Source: Rhizobacter sp. OV335 (lineage in GTDB: Bacteria > Pseudomonadota > Gammaproteobacteria > Burkholderiales > Burkholderiaceae_C). Taken from it: DNA of 64,000 nucleotides. The stretch is from NCBI RefSeq assembly GCF_900142965.1, contig NZ_FRCQ01000031.1:1-64000 (forward strand), in the 5' to 3' direction. This document shows positions 45,313-53,750 of this stretch, in pieces (within the stretch, counting starts at the first letter, position 1; every line of letters begins with the position of its first letter). The translations under genes and the position numbers were made by a program. The notes below the pieces were generated by a model. The model did not search any database and was not told where the DNA came from. It saw only the letters and a list, made by a program, of their open reading frames with translations.

Positions 45313-46566
45313 ATGAGTCCACTTGAGCGAACGCTGGAGCAGCGCGTTGAAGCGCTGGGTGTCCCGATGGCGGTGGTGCTGCCCGGCGGGCAGCGGCTCG
45401 GCCACTCACAGCCCACGGTGACGATCCGGCTCAACGAGCTGTCGCCGCTGGTGCACATCGCCGGCGGCCAGGTCGGCCGGGTCGCGCAGGACTATGTCGA
45501 GGGCCGGCTCGATTTCGACGGCTCGGTGCGCGACCTGATGGCCATCGCCGCGCAGCTGATCGACGACGACCCGACCAAGTCGGAGGCGAGCGGCGCACCG
45601 CTCGCCTGGTGGCGCAACATCACCCGGGCCGCGCGCTCGCGGGCGCGCCACAGCACCGAGTCGGACGCCCAGCAGATCCAGTTCCACTACGACGTCTCGG
45701 ACGATTTCTACGCGCTGTGGCTGGACCCGCGCAAGGTCTACTCCTGCGCGTACTTTCGCGAAGGCAGCCTGTCGCTCGCGAAGGCGCAGGAGGCCAAGCT
45801 CGACCACATCTGCCGCAAGCTGATGCTGCGCGAGGGCGAGCGCTTCCTCGACATCGGCGCCGGCTGGGGCGGGCTGCTGATGTGGGCCGCGCAGCACTAC
45901 GGCGTGCGGGCGCACGGCATCACGCTGTCGAAGAACCAGCATGCGCACGTCAACCAGCTGATCGAGCGCTGCGGGCTGCGCGGGCGCATCACGATGGAGT
46001 TGCGCGACTACCGCGAGCTGCCGGAAGACGAGCCGTTCGACAAGATCGCGTCGGTCGGCATGTTCGAGCACGTCGGCCACGCGCAGCTGCCGGCCTACTT
46101 CGACAAGATCCGCCGGCTGCTGAAGCCGGGCGGCCTGCTGATGAACCACGGCATCACCGCCGGCAGCACGCAACACGATCAGCTCGGTGCCGGCATGGGC
46201 GATTTCATCGAGCGCTACATCTTCCCCGGCGGCGAGCTGCTGCACGTCTCGCACGTGCTGAAGGTGATGAGCGAAGCGCAACTCGAACCGGTCGATGCCG
46301 AGAACCTGCGCCCGCACTACGCGCGCACGCTGTGGGCCTGGAGCGGGGCGCTCGAGAGCCAGCTCGACAAGGCGCGCGAACTCACCGGCGAATCGGTGGT
46401 GCGGGCCTACCGGCTGTACCTCGCGGGCTGCGCGATGTGCTTCGAGCAGGGCTGGATCTCGCTGTTCCAGATGCTGGCCGCGCGGCCGGATGGCGACCCG
46501 TCGCGCGGCCCGATGCGCGGCGCACAATCCGAGTTCCCGTTCAACCGCGAGTACATGTACCGATGA
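45313..46566 (+). CDS. cfa: Cyclopropane-fatty-acyl-phospholipid synthase
   Basis: A 417-residue SAM-dependent enzyme that adds a methylene bridge to unsaturated acyl chains of membrane phospholipids. The SAM motif LDIGAGWGG is at 179-187. 'QFHYDVSDDFYALWLD', 'YSCAYF' and 'ASVGMFEHVGHAQLPAYFDKIRRLLKPGG' are all family signatures. The start has AGGAGGATCCCG before it. It overlaps the DUF1840 gene as ATGA, so it heads a chain of small genes running to 49331. Confidence 0.95.
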   Translation: MSPLERTLEQRVEALGVPMAVVLPGGQRLGHSQPTVTIRLNELSPLVHIAGGQVGRVAQDYVEGRLDFDGSVRDLMAIAAQLIDDDPTKSEASGAPLAWWRNITRAARSRARHSTESDAQQIQFHYDVSDDFYALWLDPRKVYSCAYFREGSLSLAKAQEAKLDHICRKLMLREGERFLDIGAGWGGLLMWAAQHYGVRAHGITLSKNQHAHVNQLIERCGLRGRITMELRDYRELPEDEPFDKIASVGMFEHVGHAQLPAYFDKIRRLLKPGGLLMNHGITAGSTQHDQLGAGMGDFIERYIFPGGELLHVSHVLKVMSEAQLEPVDAENLRPHYARTLWAWSGALESQLDKARELTGESVVRAYRLYLAGCAMCFEQGWISLFQMLAARPDGDPSRGPMRGAQSEFPFNREYMYR

Positions 46567-46886
46567 TCTACAAGTTCAAATCGAAGGCGGCCGGCGACGT
46601 GATCATGATGGGACCGAACGGCGACCAGGTGCTGCGCCTGATCGGCAAGCAGCCCGGTGCGACGGGCATCATCGAGCCGGCGCAGATGCCGGCGGCCATC
46701 GCGGCGCTCGAAGCCGCGGTCGCGCAGGACGACGCGGCGCGCAAGCAGGCCGAGCAGGAGGCGGCGGCCGAGGGCAAGAAGCTGCCGCCGGTAGAAGGCG
46801 TGGGCCTGCGCCAGCGCGCTTGGCCGCTGGTCGAGATGATGAAGCGTGCGCAGCCGGCCGACGCCGGCATCACCTGGGGTGTCTGA
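46563..46886 (+). CDS. DUF1840 family protein
   Basis: A 107-residue protein, 'MIYKFKSKAAGDVIMMGPNGDQVLRLIGKQPGATGIIEPAQMPAAI' then a charged helix and 'WPLVEMMKRAQPADAGITWGV'. This is the DUF1840 family, nearly confined to Betaproteobacteria and of unknown function. It starts in the cfa stop. No catalytic residues are apparent. Confidence 0.93.
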   Translation: MIYKFKSKAAGDVIMMGPNGDQVLRLIGKQPGATGIIEPAQMPAAIAALEAAVAQDDAARKQAEQEAAAEGKKLPPVEGVGLRQRAWPLVEMMKRAQPADAGITWGV

Positions 46887-46895
46887 GGAGCAGCG

Positions 46896-47522
46896 ATGAA
46901 ACTGTGGAGCGACAGCTGGATCAACGGCGACCGGATTCCGGCGCGATTCGCCGCCGGGCGGCTGGACGGCGGCAGCGGGGTCGGCTTCTCCGACAACCTG
47001 AACCCGCACCTCGCGTGGAGCGAGGTGCCGGCCGGCACGCAGTCGCTGGCCGTGATCTGCCATGACTTCGACGTGCCCAGCCGCGGCGACGATGTGAACC
47101 AGGCCGACCGCGAGGTGCCGAGCGACCTGCCGCGCGTCGACTTCTTCCATTGGGTGATGGTCGACCTGCCGGCCGGTCTCGGCGCGATCGCCGAGGGCGA
47201 GTTCAGCCGCAGCTTCAGCGCGCGCGGCAAGCCGGGTCCGCAGACGCTGCACGGCGCGCGCCATGGCCTGAACGACTACACCGGCTGGTTCGCCGGCAAC
47301 CCCGAGATGGCCGGGCAGTACTTCGGCTACGACGGGCCGTTCCCGCCGTTCAACGATTCGCTGGTGCACCACTACGTGTTCACGCTGTATGCACTCGACG
47401 TGGCCCGCGCGCCGGTCGACGGCGTGTTCACCGGCGCGCAGGTGCGCGAGGCGATCGCCCGGCACGTGCTGGCCGAAGCCACGCACTCCGGCACCTACAC
47501 GCTCAACCGACGACTGACCTGA
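46896..47522 (+). CDS. YbhB/YbcL family (PEBP-like) protein
   Basis: A 208-residue phosphatidylethanolamine-binding-protein-like fold. The ligand-site motifs 'LAVICHDFDVPS' (D-x-D-x-P) and 'DFFHWVMVDLPAG' (the H-W segment) are typical. 'GYDGPFPPFNDSLVHHYVFTLYALDV' is the third conserved block. Bacterial members have no settled function. It is 9 bases after DUF1840 and 4 bases before the phosphatase gene. Confidence 0.92.
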   Translation: MKLWSDSWINGDRIPARFAAGRLDGGSGVGFSDNLNPHLAWSEVPAGTQSLAVICHDFDVPSRGDDVNQADREVPSDLPRVDFFHWVMVDLPAGLGAIAEGEFSRSFSARGKPGPQTLHGARHGLNDYTGWFAGNPEMAGQYFGYDGPFPPFNDSLVHHYVFTLYALDVARAPVDGVFTGAQVREAIARHVLAEATHSGTYTLNRRLT

Positions 47523-47526
47523 ACCG

Positions 47527-48216
47527 ATGGAATTGACCCGCATCCTCGCGATCCGCCATGGCGAGACCGCGTGGAATGTCGATGGCCGCATCCAGGGCCA
47601 CACCGACATTCCGCTGAACGACAAGGGCCGCTGGCAGGCCGGGCGCCTGGGCGCCGCGCTGGCGCACGAGCAGATCGACATCGTGTTCGCGAGCGACCTG
47701 CAGCGCGCCTTCGAGACCGCGCAGGCGGTCGCGCAGCCGCACGGGCTGCCGGTGCATGCCGACGCCGGGCTGCGCGAGCGCAGCTTCGGCATTTTCGAGG
47801 GCTGGACCTTCGCCGAGATCGAGGCGCGCTGGCCCGAGCAGAGCCTGCGCTGGCGCCAGCGCGATCCCGACTACGGCCCCGAAGGCGGCGAGAACCTGCA
47901 GCAGCTGTACGCCCGCTGCGTGGGCGCGGTGACGCGGCTGGCCGAGGCGCACCTGGGCAGCAGCATCGCGATCGTCGCGCACGGCGGCGTGATGGACTGC
48001 CTGTACCGCGCCGCGGCCCGCATCGACCTGCAGGCGCCGCGCTCGTGGCAGCTCGGCAATGCGAGCATCAACCGGCTGCTGTACACGCCCGAGGGCTTCA
48101 CGCTGGTCGGCTGGAACGACACGCATCATTTCGACGGGCTGGACGGCCCGTCGCTCGACGACCCCGGCAACGCGACCGGCGTGGCAGCGACCGACCGCGT
48201 GGGACACGCGGCGTGA
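47527..48216 (+). CDS. Histidine phosphatase family protein (phosphoglycerate-mutase-like)
   Basis: A 229-residue enzyme with the RHGE motif at 10-13 (His11 as phosphorylated residue), 'SDLQRAFETAQAVA', 'LRERSFGIFEG' and the second catalytic His at about 152 (VAHGGVMD). The group covers cofactor-dependent phosphoglycerate mutases and broad phosphatases such as GpmB or CobC, and the substrate cannot be told. The C-terminal 25 residues are an acidic tail. It overlaps the next gene by one base. Confidence 0.92.
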   Translation: MELTRILAIRHGETAWNVDGRIQGHTDIPLNDKGRWQAGRLGAALAHEQIDIVFASDLQRAFETAQAVAQPHGLPVHADAGLRERSFGIFEGWTFAEIEARWPEQSLRWRQRDPDYGPEGGENLQQLYARCVGAVTRLAEAHLGSSIAIVAHGGVMDCLYRAAARIDLQAPRSWQLGNASINRLLYTPEGFTLVGWNDTHHFDGLDGPSLDDPGNATGVAATDRVGHAA

Positions 48217-49331
48217 TGCAGATGCAGCCGCAGCCGCGCGTCGGCGACCCGGTCGCGGCCGTGCCGTCGCCGGCGCTGGTGATCGACCTCGACGCGATGG
48301 AGCGCAACCTGGCGCGCATGGCCGCGTTCGCGCGCGATCACCGCCTGAGGCTGCGCCCGCACGCGAAGATGCACAAGAGCGCGCACATCGCGGCGCTGCA
48401 GGTCGCCGCCGGCGCGGTCGGCGTGTGCGTGCAGAAGCTGTCGGAGGCCGAGGCGCTGGCGGCCGGCGGCGTCGCCGACATCTACATCAGCAACGAGATC
48501 GTCGACGTGGCCAAGCTGGCGCGCGTGGCCGCGCTGGCCGGGCGGATCCGGCTCGCGATCGCGGTCGATTCGCCGCTCGGCATCGACCGCCTCGCGCTCG
48601 CGCTGAAGGCGGCCGGCACCTCGCTCGAGGTGTTCGTCGAGATCGACGTCGGCCAGGGGCGCTGCGGTGTCGCCGCCACCGCGGCCGGCGCGCTCGCGCA
48701 CCAGGTGGTGTCGCACGGCCTGCGCTTCGCCGGGCTGCAGGCCTACCACGGCAAGGCCCAGCACCTGCGCTCGGCCGACGAGCGCGCGGCGGCGATCCGC
48801 CATGCGGTGGCGCTGGTGCGGGCCGCGCAGGCCTCGATCACCGGGGCCGGCATCGCGTGCCCGCTGGTGACCGGCGCCGGCACCGGCAGCTTCGCGTTCG
48901 AGGCGGCCAGCGGCGTGTACGGCGAGCTGCAGGCCGGCAGCTACCTGTTCATGGACCGCGACTACGCCGACAACCAGCCGGCGCCGGGCGCGCCGGTGTT
49001 CGAGCACGCGCTGTTCGTCAAGAGCCAGGTGGTCAGCCGCGGCGCGTCGCATGCGGTGGTCGACGCCGGCCACAAGTCGCACGCGATCGACAGCGGGTTG
49101 CCGAGCACCTGGCAGCGCGAACTGGTGTTCGCGAACGGCGGTGACGAGCACGGCATCCTGCACCCGGGGCGCGATGCGCTGCCGGCCTTGGGCGACACGG
49201 TGTGGCTGGTGCCGGGGCATTGCGATCCGACAGTCAACCTGCATGACCGGTATGTCGCGGTGCGGGGCGGGCTGGCCGACGGGGTCGTCGAGGGGGTGTG
49301 GCCGGTCGACGCGCGGGGCTGCCTGGTCTGA
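48216..49331 (+). CDS. DSD1-family PLP enzyme (D-threonine aldolase-like)
   Basis: A 371-residue fold-type III PLP enzyme. The PLP lysine is Lys51 in LRPHAKMHKS. The C-terminal metal-binding PGHCDPTVNLHDRYVAVR (His335-Cys336) is the DSD1/D-threonine aldolase hallmark. Members cleave D-threonine or dehydrate D-serine or 3-hydroxy-D-aspartate with a divalent metal. The start ATG at 48216 overlaps the upstream stop; a GTG one codon earlier is also in frame. It is the last gene of the run that begins with cfa. Confidence 0.9.
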   Translation: MQMQPQPRVGDPVAAVPSPALVIDLDAMERNLARMAAFARDHRLRLRPHAKMHKSAHIAALQVAAGAVGVCVQKLSEAEALAAGGVADIYISNEIVDVAKLARVAALAGRIRLAIAVDSPLGIDRLALALKAAGTSLEVFVEIDVGQGRCGVAATAAGALAHQVVSHGLRFAGLQAYHGKAQHLRSADERAAAIRHAVALVRAAQASITGAGIACPLVTGAGTGSFAFEAASGVYGELQAGSYLFMDRDYADNQPAPGAPVFEHALFVKSQVVSRGASHAVVDAGHKSHAIDSGLPSTWQRELVFANGGDEHGILHPGRDALPALGDTVWLVPGHCDPTVNLHDRYVAVRGGLADGVVEGVWPVDARGCLV

Positions 49332-49340
49332 CGGACGATT

Positions 49341-49358
49341 CCCGGATTGGCATCCGGG
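49341..49358. repeat. Short palindrome between convergent genes
   Basis: CCCGGAT (49341-49347) and ATCCGGG (49352-49358) form a 7-bp stem with a TGGC loop, followed by CTACAA. It belongs to the same GGATTnnnATCC intergenic family as the copy at 53751. It lies between two convergent stop codons and can act as a terminator on both strands. Confidence 0.65.
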
Positions 49359-49371
49359 CTACAACGTGCAT

Positions 49372-50079
49372 TCAATCGCACAGCACGCGGCTTCGCCCGC
49401 CATCGACGGCCAGGATCTGGCCGGTCACGTAGTGCGCGTCCAGGGCCAGCCAGCCGACGGCGGCGGCCAGTTCCTCGAAGCTGCCCTCGCGTGCCAACGG
49501 GATCCCGCGACGCACGGACTCCTGCCGGGCGCGATCGGACCATCCCTCCGGCCAGGTCAGCGTGCCCGGCTGGACGACGTTGCAGCGAACCCGCGGGGAC
49601 CAGTCCGCGGCAAGCGCCATCGTCATGGCTTGCAGGGCCGCCTTCGTCGTCGTGTACCAGAGGTGACCCCGCGCGGGCCGGTCGGCATGCACGTCGGTGA
49701 TCGTGACGATGGATCGCAGGCTCGCCTTCAGCGCCGCCAGCACCGCCGCGTGGGACGCCACGTGCACGTTCCAGTCGGTCGCTGCCCGGTCGCAGTCGGC
49801 GAGCGTGCTGGCTTCCCACACCGAGGCGTTGCACACGCACACCTCCACGGCGGCGTCGACGACCCATTCCGGCACACGAACGGCGGGGTCGCTGAAATCG
49901 GCGCACCACGTCGCGGCGCTTTCCGAGCGAGCTGCGTTCATCTCGCCGGCCAGTGCTTGTGCCTGCACGACGGAGCGTGGGGAATGGTGAAGCAGCAGCG
50001 TGAGTCCGCGACGGTGCAGTTCACGGGCGATGGCCGCACCGCCACGCGTGGCAGCGCCCGTGACGAGCGCTGCCTTCAT
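49372..50079 (-). CDS. SDR-family oxidoreductase, pteridine reductase-like
   Basis: A 235-residue short-chain dehydrogenase. The cofactor motif is 'AALVTGAATRGGAAIARELHRRG', where the TGxxxRxG variant and 'LLLHHSPRS' follow FolM/PTR1-type NADPH-dependent pteridine reductases. The active-site YTTTK is in 'HLWYTTTKAALQAM'. 'VRCNVVQPGTLTWPEG' and 'YVTGQILAVDGGRSR' complete the family. The start overlaps the stop of a dihydroneopterin aldolase gene as ATGA. This supports a role in reducing dihydropterins or dihydrofolate. Confidence 0.87.
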   Translation of the reverse strand: MKAALVTGAATRGGAAIARELHRRGLTLLLHHSPRSVVQAQALAGEMNAARSESAATWCADFSDPAVRVPEWVVDAAVEVCVCNASVWEASTLADCDRAATDWNVHVASHAAVLAALKASLRSIVTITDVHADRPARGHLWYTTTKAALQAMTMALAADWSPRVRCNVVQPGTLTWPEGWSDRARQESVRRGIPLAREGSFEELAAAVGWLALDAHYVTGQILAVDGGRSRVLCD

Positions 50080-50420
50080 GCAGTGAAGCGAACGCTGGGC
50101 ACGTCCGGCCACGGATGGGCCTTCGCGAGGCTCACCACGACCGATCGCACATGTGGCAGTTCTTCGATCTGGCGCTTGATGAGAAGCGTGGGCTCTTCGA
50201 GCAGGTCGAAGCGGCAACCTTCGAAGACCTGCCGCACGATGTTGCGGCAGTGGCCGTAGTCGAGGGTGTCGCGGATATCGGCTGTCCGGGCGGCCTTGTT
50301 CGCTGCGTCAGCATCGATCTCGACCCCGACGCGAACGTTCAGCGACTGCTGGGTTCCGATCTCCGTCGGGGCAATTCCAATCTCGGTGATCACGACGACT
50401 TCCAGGTCGATTCTTGGCAT
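50076..50420 (-). CDS. Dihydroneopterin aldolase (FolB/FolX-like)
   Basis: A 114-residue pterin enzyme of the tunnelling fold. 'MPRIDLEVVVITEIGIAPTEIGTQQSLNVRVGVEID' and 'DTLDYGHCRNIVRQVFEGCRFDLLEEPTLLIKRQIEELPHVRSVVVSLAKAHPWPD' follow FolB, including the Y-x8-10 segment and the C-terminal catalytic Lys in 'SLAKAHP'. Whether it is the folate-pathway aldolase or the monapterin epimerase FolX is unclear. Pairing with a FolM-like reductase hints at a tetrahydromonapterin-type branch. Confidence 0.85.
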   Translation of the reverse strand: MPRIDLEVVVITEIGIAPTEIGTQQSLNVRVGVEIDADAANKAARTADIRDTLDYGHCRNIVRQVFEGCRFDLLEEPTLLIKRQIEELPHVRSVVVSLAKAHPWPDVPSVRFTA

Positions 50421-50493
50421 GGGGTCCCTTTGTCTGTCTGTCGCTGCGACGCATCGGCGCCTAGCATCCGCGGCAGTCTAGTCGGGGACAAAG

Positions 50494-50976
50494 ATGCGAC
50501 GTAGAACACTTTTGTCAGGGTTGACGGCAGCAACAATTCCAGCCTGGGCGACGGACAGCCCACTGCTGACCGTGGGTGGCGAGATCGGGAAACGGAACGC
50601 TGGCAACGTTTTCGCCTTCACGGAAAACGAGTTCATGCGCTTGCCGCAATCGGTCATCGTCACCGGCACCACATGGACGCCGAAGTCTCGATGGGAAGGG
50701 CCTCGCGCGGATGCGGTGATGGCCCACGTCGGCGCATCGACGGGCACAGCACTGCGCATCACGGCGGTCGACGACTACAACGTCACCATTCCCTGGGGCG
50801 ACATGGCGCGCTGGGGCATCGTGCTGGCCCACAGCCGCGACGGACATCGGTTGCAGCGTAGCCAGTGGGGGCCGCTGTTCGTCATCTACCCACGGGATGA
50901 CAGCCCCCGAGAGCTGGGGACGCCGATGACGGAGGCGAAGTTCATCTGGCAGGTCAACCGGATCGACGTGCAATGA
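50494..50976 (+). CDS. Secreted sulfite-oxidase-fold protein lacking the cofactor cysteine
   Basis: A 160-residue protein with a short signal peptide (MRRRTLLSGLTAATIPAWA). The remainder follows the oxidoreductase molybdopterin-binding fold: 'WEGPRADAVMAHVGASTGTALRITAVDDYNVTIPWGDMARWGIVLAHSRDGHRLQRSQWGPLFVIYP'. No cysteine occurs in the whole protein, so the usual Cys ligand of molybdenum is absent. It is more likely a sensor or binding module than an enzyme. It overlaps the histidine kinase gene as ATGA, which points to a signal-input role. Confidence 0.82.
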   Translation: MRRRTLLSGLTAATIPAWATDSPLLTVGGEIGKRNAGNVFAFTENEFMRLPQSVIVTGTTWTPKSRWEGPRADAVMAHVGASTGTALRITAVDDYNVTIPWGDMARWGIVLAHSRDGHRLQRSQWGPLFVIYPRDDSPRELGTPMTEAKFIWQVNRIDVQ

Positions 50977-52319
50977 ACGTCCGCGATGGCAAGGCACGGT
51001 CCCCCGGCTGGCACTTGCTGGCGAAGGTGGTGTTGCTCAGCGCGGTCTTCGTCGGCGGAACCTACGTGCTGTACCGGCCCGACGACTCCGCCTGGTCGCT
51101 GAACGGTCCGCGAGAGGGCTACTACTGGAGCGTTGCCCAGTACCAGTTGGCCTTCTACCGCATGCGCGAACTGGTGCGCGTGGAGGCGGCCGGCGAACCC
51201 GTCGATCAGGACCACCGCCATCTGCGCGCGGACATCCTGCAGTCCAAGGCGCGGATCCTGATCGTTCCGTCCGAACTGACTCGGTATTTCGCCGGGATCG
51301 AGGGCTATTCGGCGAATGTCGAGAAGCTGCAGGGCTTCCATCTGCGGGTGATGCATCGATTGACACGCCAGGACCTCGACCGCGAGAGTGCGATCGAGCT
51401 GTTGTCGCAGTTCGAGGACATCGAGCCCGTGCTCGTGCGACTTGCCAATGAGGTGAGGATCGAGGAAATGCGAAGCCGTGAAGCGGCCGCGGATGCGTTG
51501 CTGCAGCGGCGTACGCTGCTGTGGGGCGTGTTGACAGCTGCATGGCTTCTGATCACCGGTTGGCTGGTGACGCTGGCGAGATCAGAACGCAAACTCCGGG
51601 ATGCCATCCGCTCGAAGTCCAACTTCCTCGCCATGGTCAGTCACGAGTTGCGGTCGCCGTTGCAGGACATCCTTTGCTCGCTCGATGTGATGGAGCGTCG
51701 CGCGGACGGTGCAGCGAACGAGGAATTCGTCAGTCGCATCCGGCGCGCTGCCAACGCGCTGAGCACGCAGTTGCGCGATCTGCTGACGCTGGCCACCGGC
51801 GAGGCGGGGCGCCTCGAGATCCGCCCGGAAGCCTTCGAGGCCGGGGCTCTCGTTCGCGATGTCGTCGACACCTTCAAGCCGCAGGCCTTTGCCAAGGGAC
51901 TGGAACTTCGTGCCGACGTTCCTGACGATCCGGTCTTCGTCATCGCCGATCCGAAGCGCATCCTCCAGGTGCTGTCGAATCTCGTCAGCAATGCCGTGAA
52001 GTACACCGACGCAGGGCATGTTCACGTCACGCTGCACGCCATGCCCGCTGTACCGCGCGAACTGCACCTGACGGTGTCCGACTCCGGCCGAGGCATTGCG
52101 CCGGAGCAACTGCCGAGTCTCTTCACGGCCTGCACGCGGCTCGCCAGCCTGGAGCGGGGTGGCCGCGAGGGCGTGGGCATCGGCCTGGCCATCGTCCACA
52201 CCGTCGCGGCGCACCTGGGCGGTACGGTCGATGTCGAGAGCAGCCTGGGCGTCGGCTCCTCTTTCGAGTTTCGTGTTCCGGTGACGATGGCCGACGAGAG
52301 AACGCCCGTGGCGTCGTGA
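50973..52319 (+). CDS. Membrane sensor histidine kinase
   Basis: A 448-residue kinase. Membrane helices at about 15-34 and 178-200 flank a periplasmic helical sensor of about 140 residues. The HisKA domain has 'SNFLAMVSHELRSPLQDILCSLDVMERR' with the phosphorylated His. The ATPase domain has N-box 'VLSNLVSNAVKYTD', 'VSDSGRGIAP' and 'GVGIGLAIVHTVAAHLGG'. The start lies in the stop of the sulfite-oxidase-fold gene, which likely modulates it in the periplasm. The convergent BetR-REC gene 4 bases away encodes the probable response partner. Confidence 0.92.
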   Translation: MNVRDGKARSPGWHLLAKVVLLSAVFVGGTYVLYRPDDSAWSLNGPREGYYWSVAQYQLAFYRMRELVRVEAAGEPVDQDHRHLRADILQSKARILIVPSELTRYFAGIEGYSANVEKLQGFHLRVMHRLTRQDLDRESAIELLSQFEDIEPVLVRLANEVRIEEMRSREAAADALLQRRTLLWGVLTAAWLLITGWLVTLARSERKLRDAIRSKSNFLAMVSHELRSPLQDILCSLDVMERRADGAANEEFVSRIRRAANALSTQLRDLLTLATGEAGRLEIRPEAFEAGALVRDVVDTFKPQAFAKGLELRADVPDDPVFVIADPKRILQVLSNLVSNAVKYTDAGHVHVTLHAMPAVPRELHLTVSDSGRGIAPEQLPSLFTACTRLASLERGGREGVGIGLAIVHTVAAHLGGTVDVESSLGVGSSFEFRVPVTMADERTPVAS

Positions 52320-52322
52320 GCC

Positions 52323-53159
52323 TCAGCGGGGACCGAAGGCCTGCGTCAATTGCGCGCTGATGATCGGCAACCGCAAGGGCTTCTCGAAGAACATCAGCTT
52401 GTAGCGCCGCACGGCGTCGGCCACCTCGTTCGCCTGGGCGCGCCCGGTGTCGAACTCGCCGGTGAGCAGGCCGATCGGGCACTGCAGGTCGCTCTCGCGG
52501 ATGCCGGCGATCAGCTCGCGGCTGTCCTGGTTGCCGATGATCCAGTCGATGAGGTAGCCGTCGAAAGGGCGTGCCCGCACGGCGTCTGCCAGGTCCTGCG
52601 CCGCGTAGAACGGCGTCGCCTCGAATCCCGATGCCACGAGCGCCTCGACCAGGCTGTCGGTGGTGTCGCGCTTGTCGTCGAGCACGGCGATCCGCCTCGC
52701 GGTCTGCGCATCGCCTTGCAACACCAGCAGGCGGATGTCGAAGGCGTGCGGCGGCGCGTTGTCGCCGGCGGGCATCACGACCCATTCGCTGCCCACGGCG
52801 ATCGCGACGAGCGATCCCGGCAGTGCCGACTTCGCTTCCTGCTCGAGCCAGATCCGACACGGCACGCGTGCCGATCCTGCGAGCAGGACCGCCGAGCGTG
52901 GTGCCTCGGCTTCGCCCAGGCTCACGAGTTGCGCCAGGGTTTCGCCAAAGAACTCCGCCATGCGCTTGAGCTCTTCGAGCGACCAGGTCGAATCCTTCTG
53001 GACCTTGCGATGCGCATGCGAGTAGGACAGGCCCAGGACGTCCGCGGTCAAGGTCGAGTGCTTGTGCCGGGGGACTTCATGACGATCGAGCAGCGCGCGA
53101 ACGCAGATCGCGGCCAGTGATTGTTCGCCATCGTCCGCGCCGGGTTTGCTGCTTGTCAT
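52323..53159 (-). CDS. BetR-domain HTH protein with C-terminal receiver domain
   Basis: A 278-residue protein from the ATG at 53157-53159 (an ATG at 53196-53198 is an alternative start). The N-terminal part is a BetR-type helix-turn-helix ('ICVRALLDRHEVPRHKHSTLTADVLGLSYSHAHRKVQKDSTWSLEELKRMAEFFGETLAQL'). The C-terminal ~120 residues are a receiver domain: 'RIAVLDDKRDTTDSLVEALVASGF', 'DGYLIDWIIGN' with the phosphoacceptor Asp, and 'FFEKP' with the conserved Lys. This reversed order (DNA-binding first) is known for BetR regulators. It converges with the kinase gene at 4 bases, so it is probably its response regulator. Confidence 0.88.
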   Translation of the reverse strand: MTSSKPGADDGEQSLAAICVRALLDRHEVPRHKHSTLTADVLGLSYSHAHRKVQKDSTWSLEELKRMAEFFGETLAQLVSLGEAEAPRSAVLLAGSARVPCRIWLEQEAKSALPGSLVAIAVGSEWVVMPAGDNAPPHAFDIRLLVLQGDAQTARRIAVLDDKRDTTDSLVEALVASGFEATPFYAAQDLADAVRARPFDGYLIDWIIGNQDSRELIAGIRESDLQCPIGLLTGEFDTGRAQANEVADAVRRYKLMFFEKPLRLPIISAQLTQAFGPR

Positions 53160-53231
53160 GTCGAAAGGGGAGTGGTCGTCCACGGCGGATTTTCGCATTG
53201 CGGCATGCACGCATCGCCTGAGAAAAATTCC

Positions 53232-53260
53232 TTGATAGAGGCGAAAACAGTCACTAGACT
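53232..53260 (+). promoter_or_regulatory. Sigma70-type promoter upstream of the small membrane protein
   Basis: TTGATA (53232-53237) and TAGACT (53255-53260) are spaced by exactly 17 bases in an AT-rich stretch. The spacing and hexamers are among the best seen in the window. It points to the gene starting at 53355, 94 bases downstream. On the other side lies the BetR-REC gene. Confidence 0.6.
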
Positions 53261-53354
53261 TCCGGATAAGGGAAGAAAGCTGTCTCCTGAAGCGAAAAGC
53301 GGAAGCCTTTCCAGCACCGGTCGGCCGGTGCTCCACAGCACAGGAGTTCATGTC

Positions 53355-53732
53355 ATGAGGATGCCTCTCCCGGGCGCTCACGTCCGCGCCACATCGACAC
53401 CGCAGGGATCCGGTCCGTGCCTCGATCGCCCGTTCGACCCACCGGTCTACTGCTCACTGGGCACCGTGGCGTTCGCCGGCGCGGTCGGGATGATCCTCCT
53501 CTCCAGAAGGCGCCGGCGATCCCGGGCCGGGATCGTCGGCGAGGACGCCATCGGCTCGTGCGTCTTCGTGCTGGCCATGCTGCTCCTGATCGGCGTGCTC
53601 TGCATTCTTCCGACGATGCTTCGGGATCCCGGGCAAGTGATACAGGTCTCGCATGAAGTCGCCAGGCCGTCGCCCGATTCCGTCTTCGCGTGCCGATGCG
53701 CAAAGACCGCACGCCTCGACAACCCCCGGTAG
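53355..53732 (+). CDS. Small membrane protein of unknown function
   Basis: A 125-residue reading frame. AGGAG (53342-53346) lies 8 bases before the ATG and a good promoter lies upstream, which argues for a real gene. Two hydrophobic segments ('VYCSLGTVAFAGAVGMILL' and 'IGSCVFVLAMLLLIGVLCIL') are separated by a strongly basic loop (SRRRRRSRAG). No family is recognised. A longer reading from 53121 overlaps the neighbouring gene and is unlikely. It may be lineage-specific or spurious. Confidence 0.5.
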   Translation: MRMPLPGAHVRATSTPQGSGPCLDRPFDPPVYCSLGTVAFAGAVGMILLSRRRRRSRAGIVGEDAIGSCVFVLAMLLLIGVLCILPTMLRDPGQVIQVSHEVARPSPDSVFACRCAKTARLDNPR

Positions 53733-53750
53733 ACACCGCGCGCTTTGTAG

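Noticed and set aside
43060-45405. 781-codon minus-strand open frame opposite the GGDEF-EAL gene
   Set aside because: Antisense shadow; both catalytic motifs are on the plus strand.
53121-53354. N-terminal extension of the small membrane protein
   Set aside because: It would overlap the BetR-REC gene start and the promoter, and lacks a ribosome binding site.
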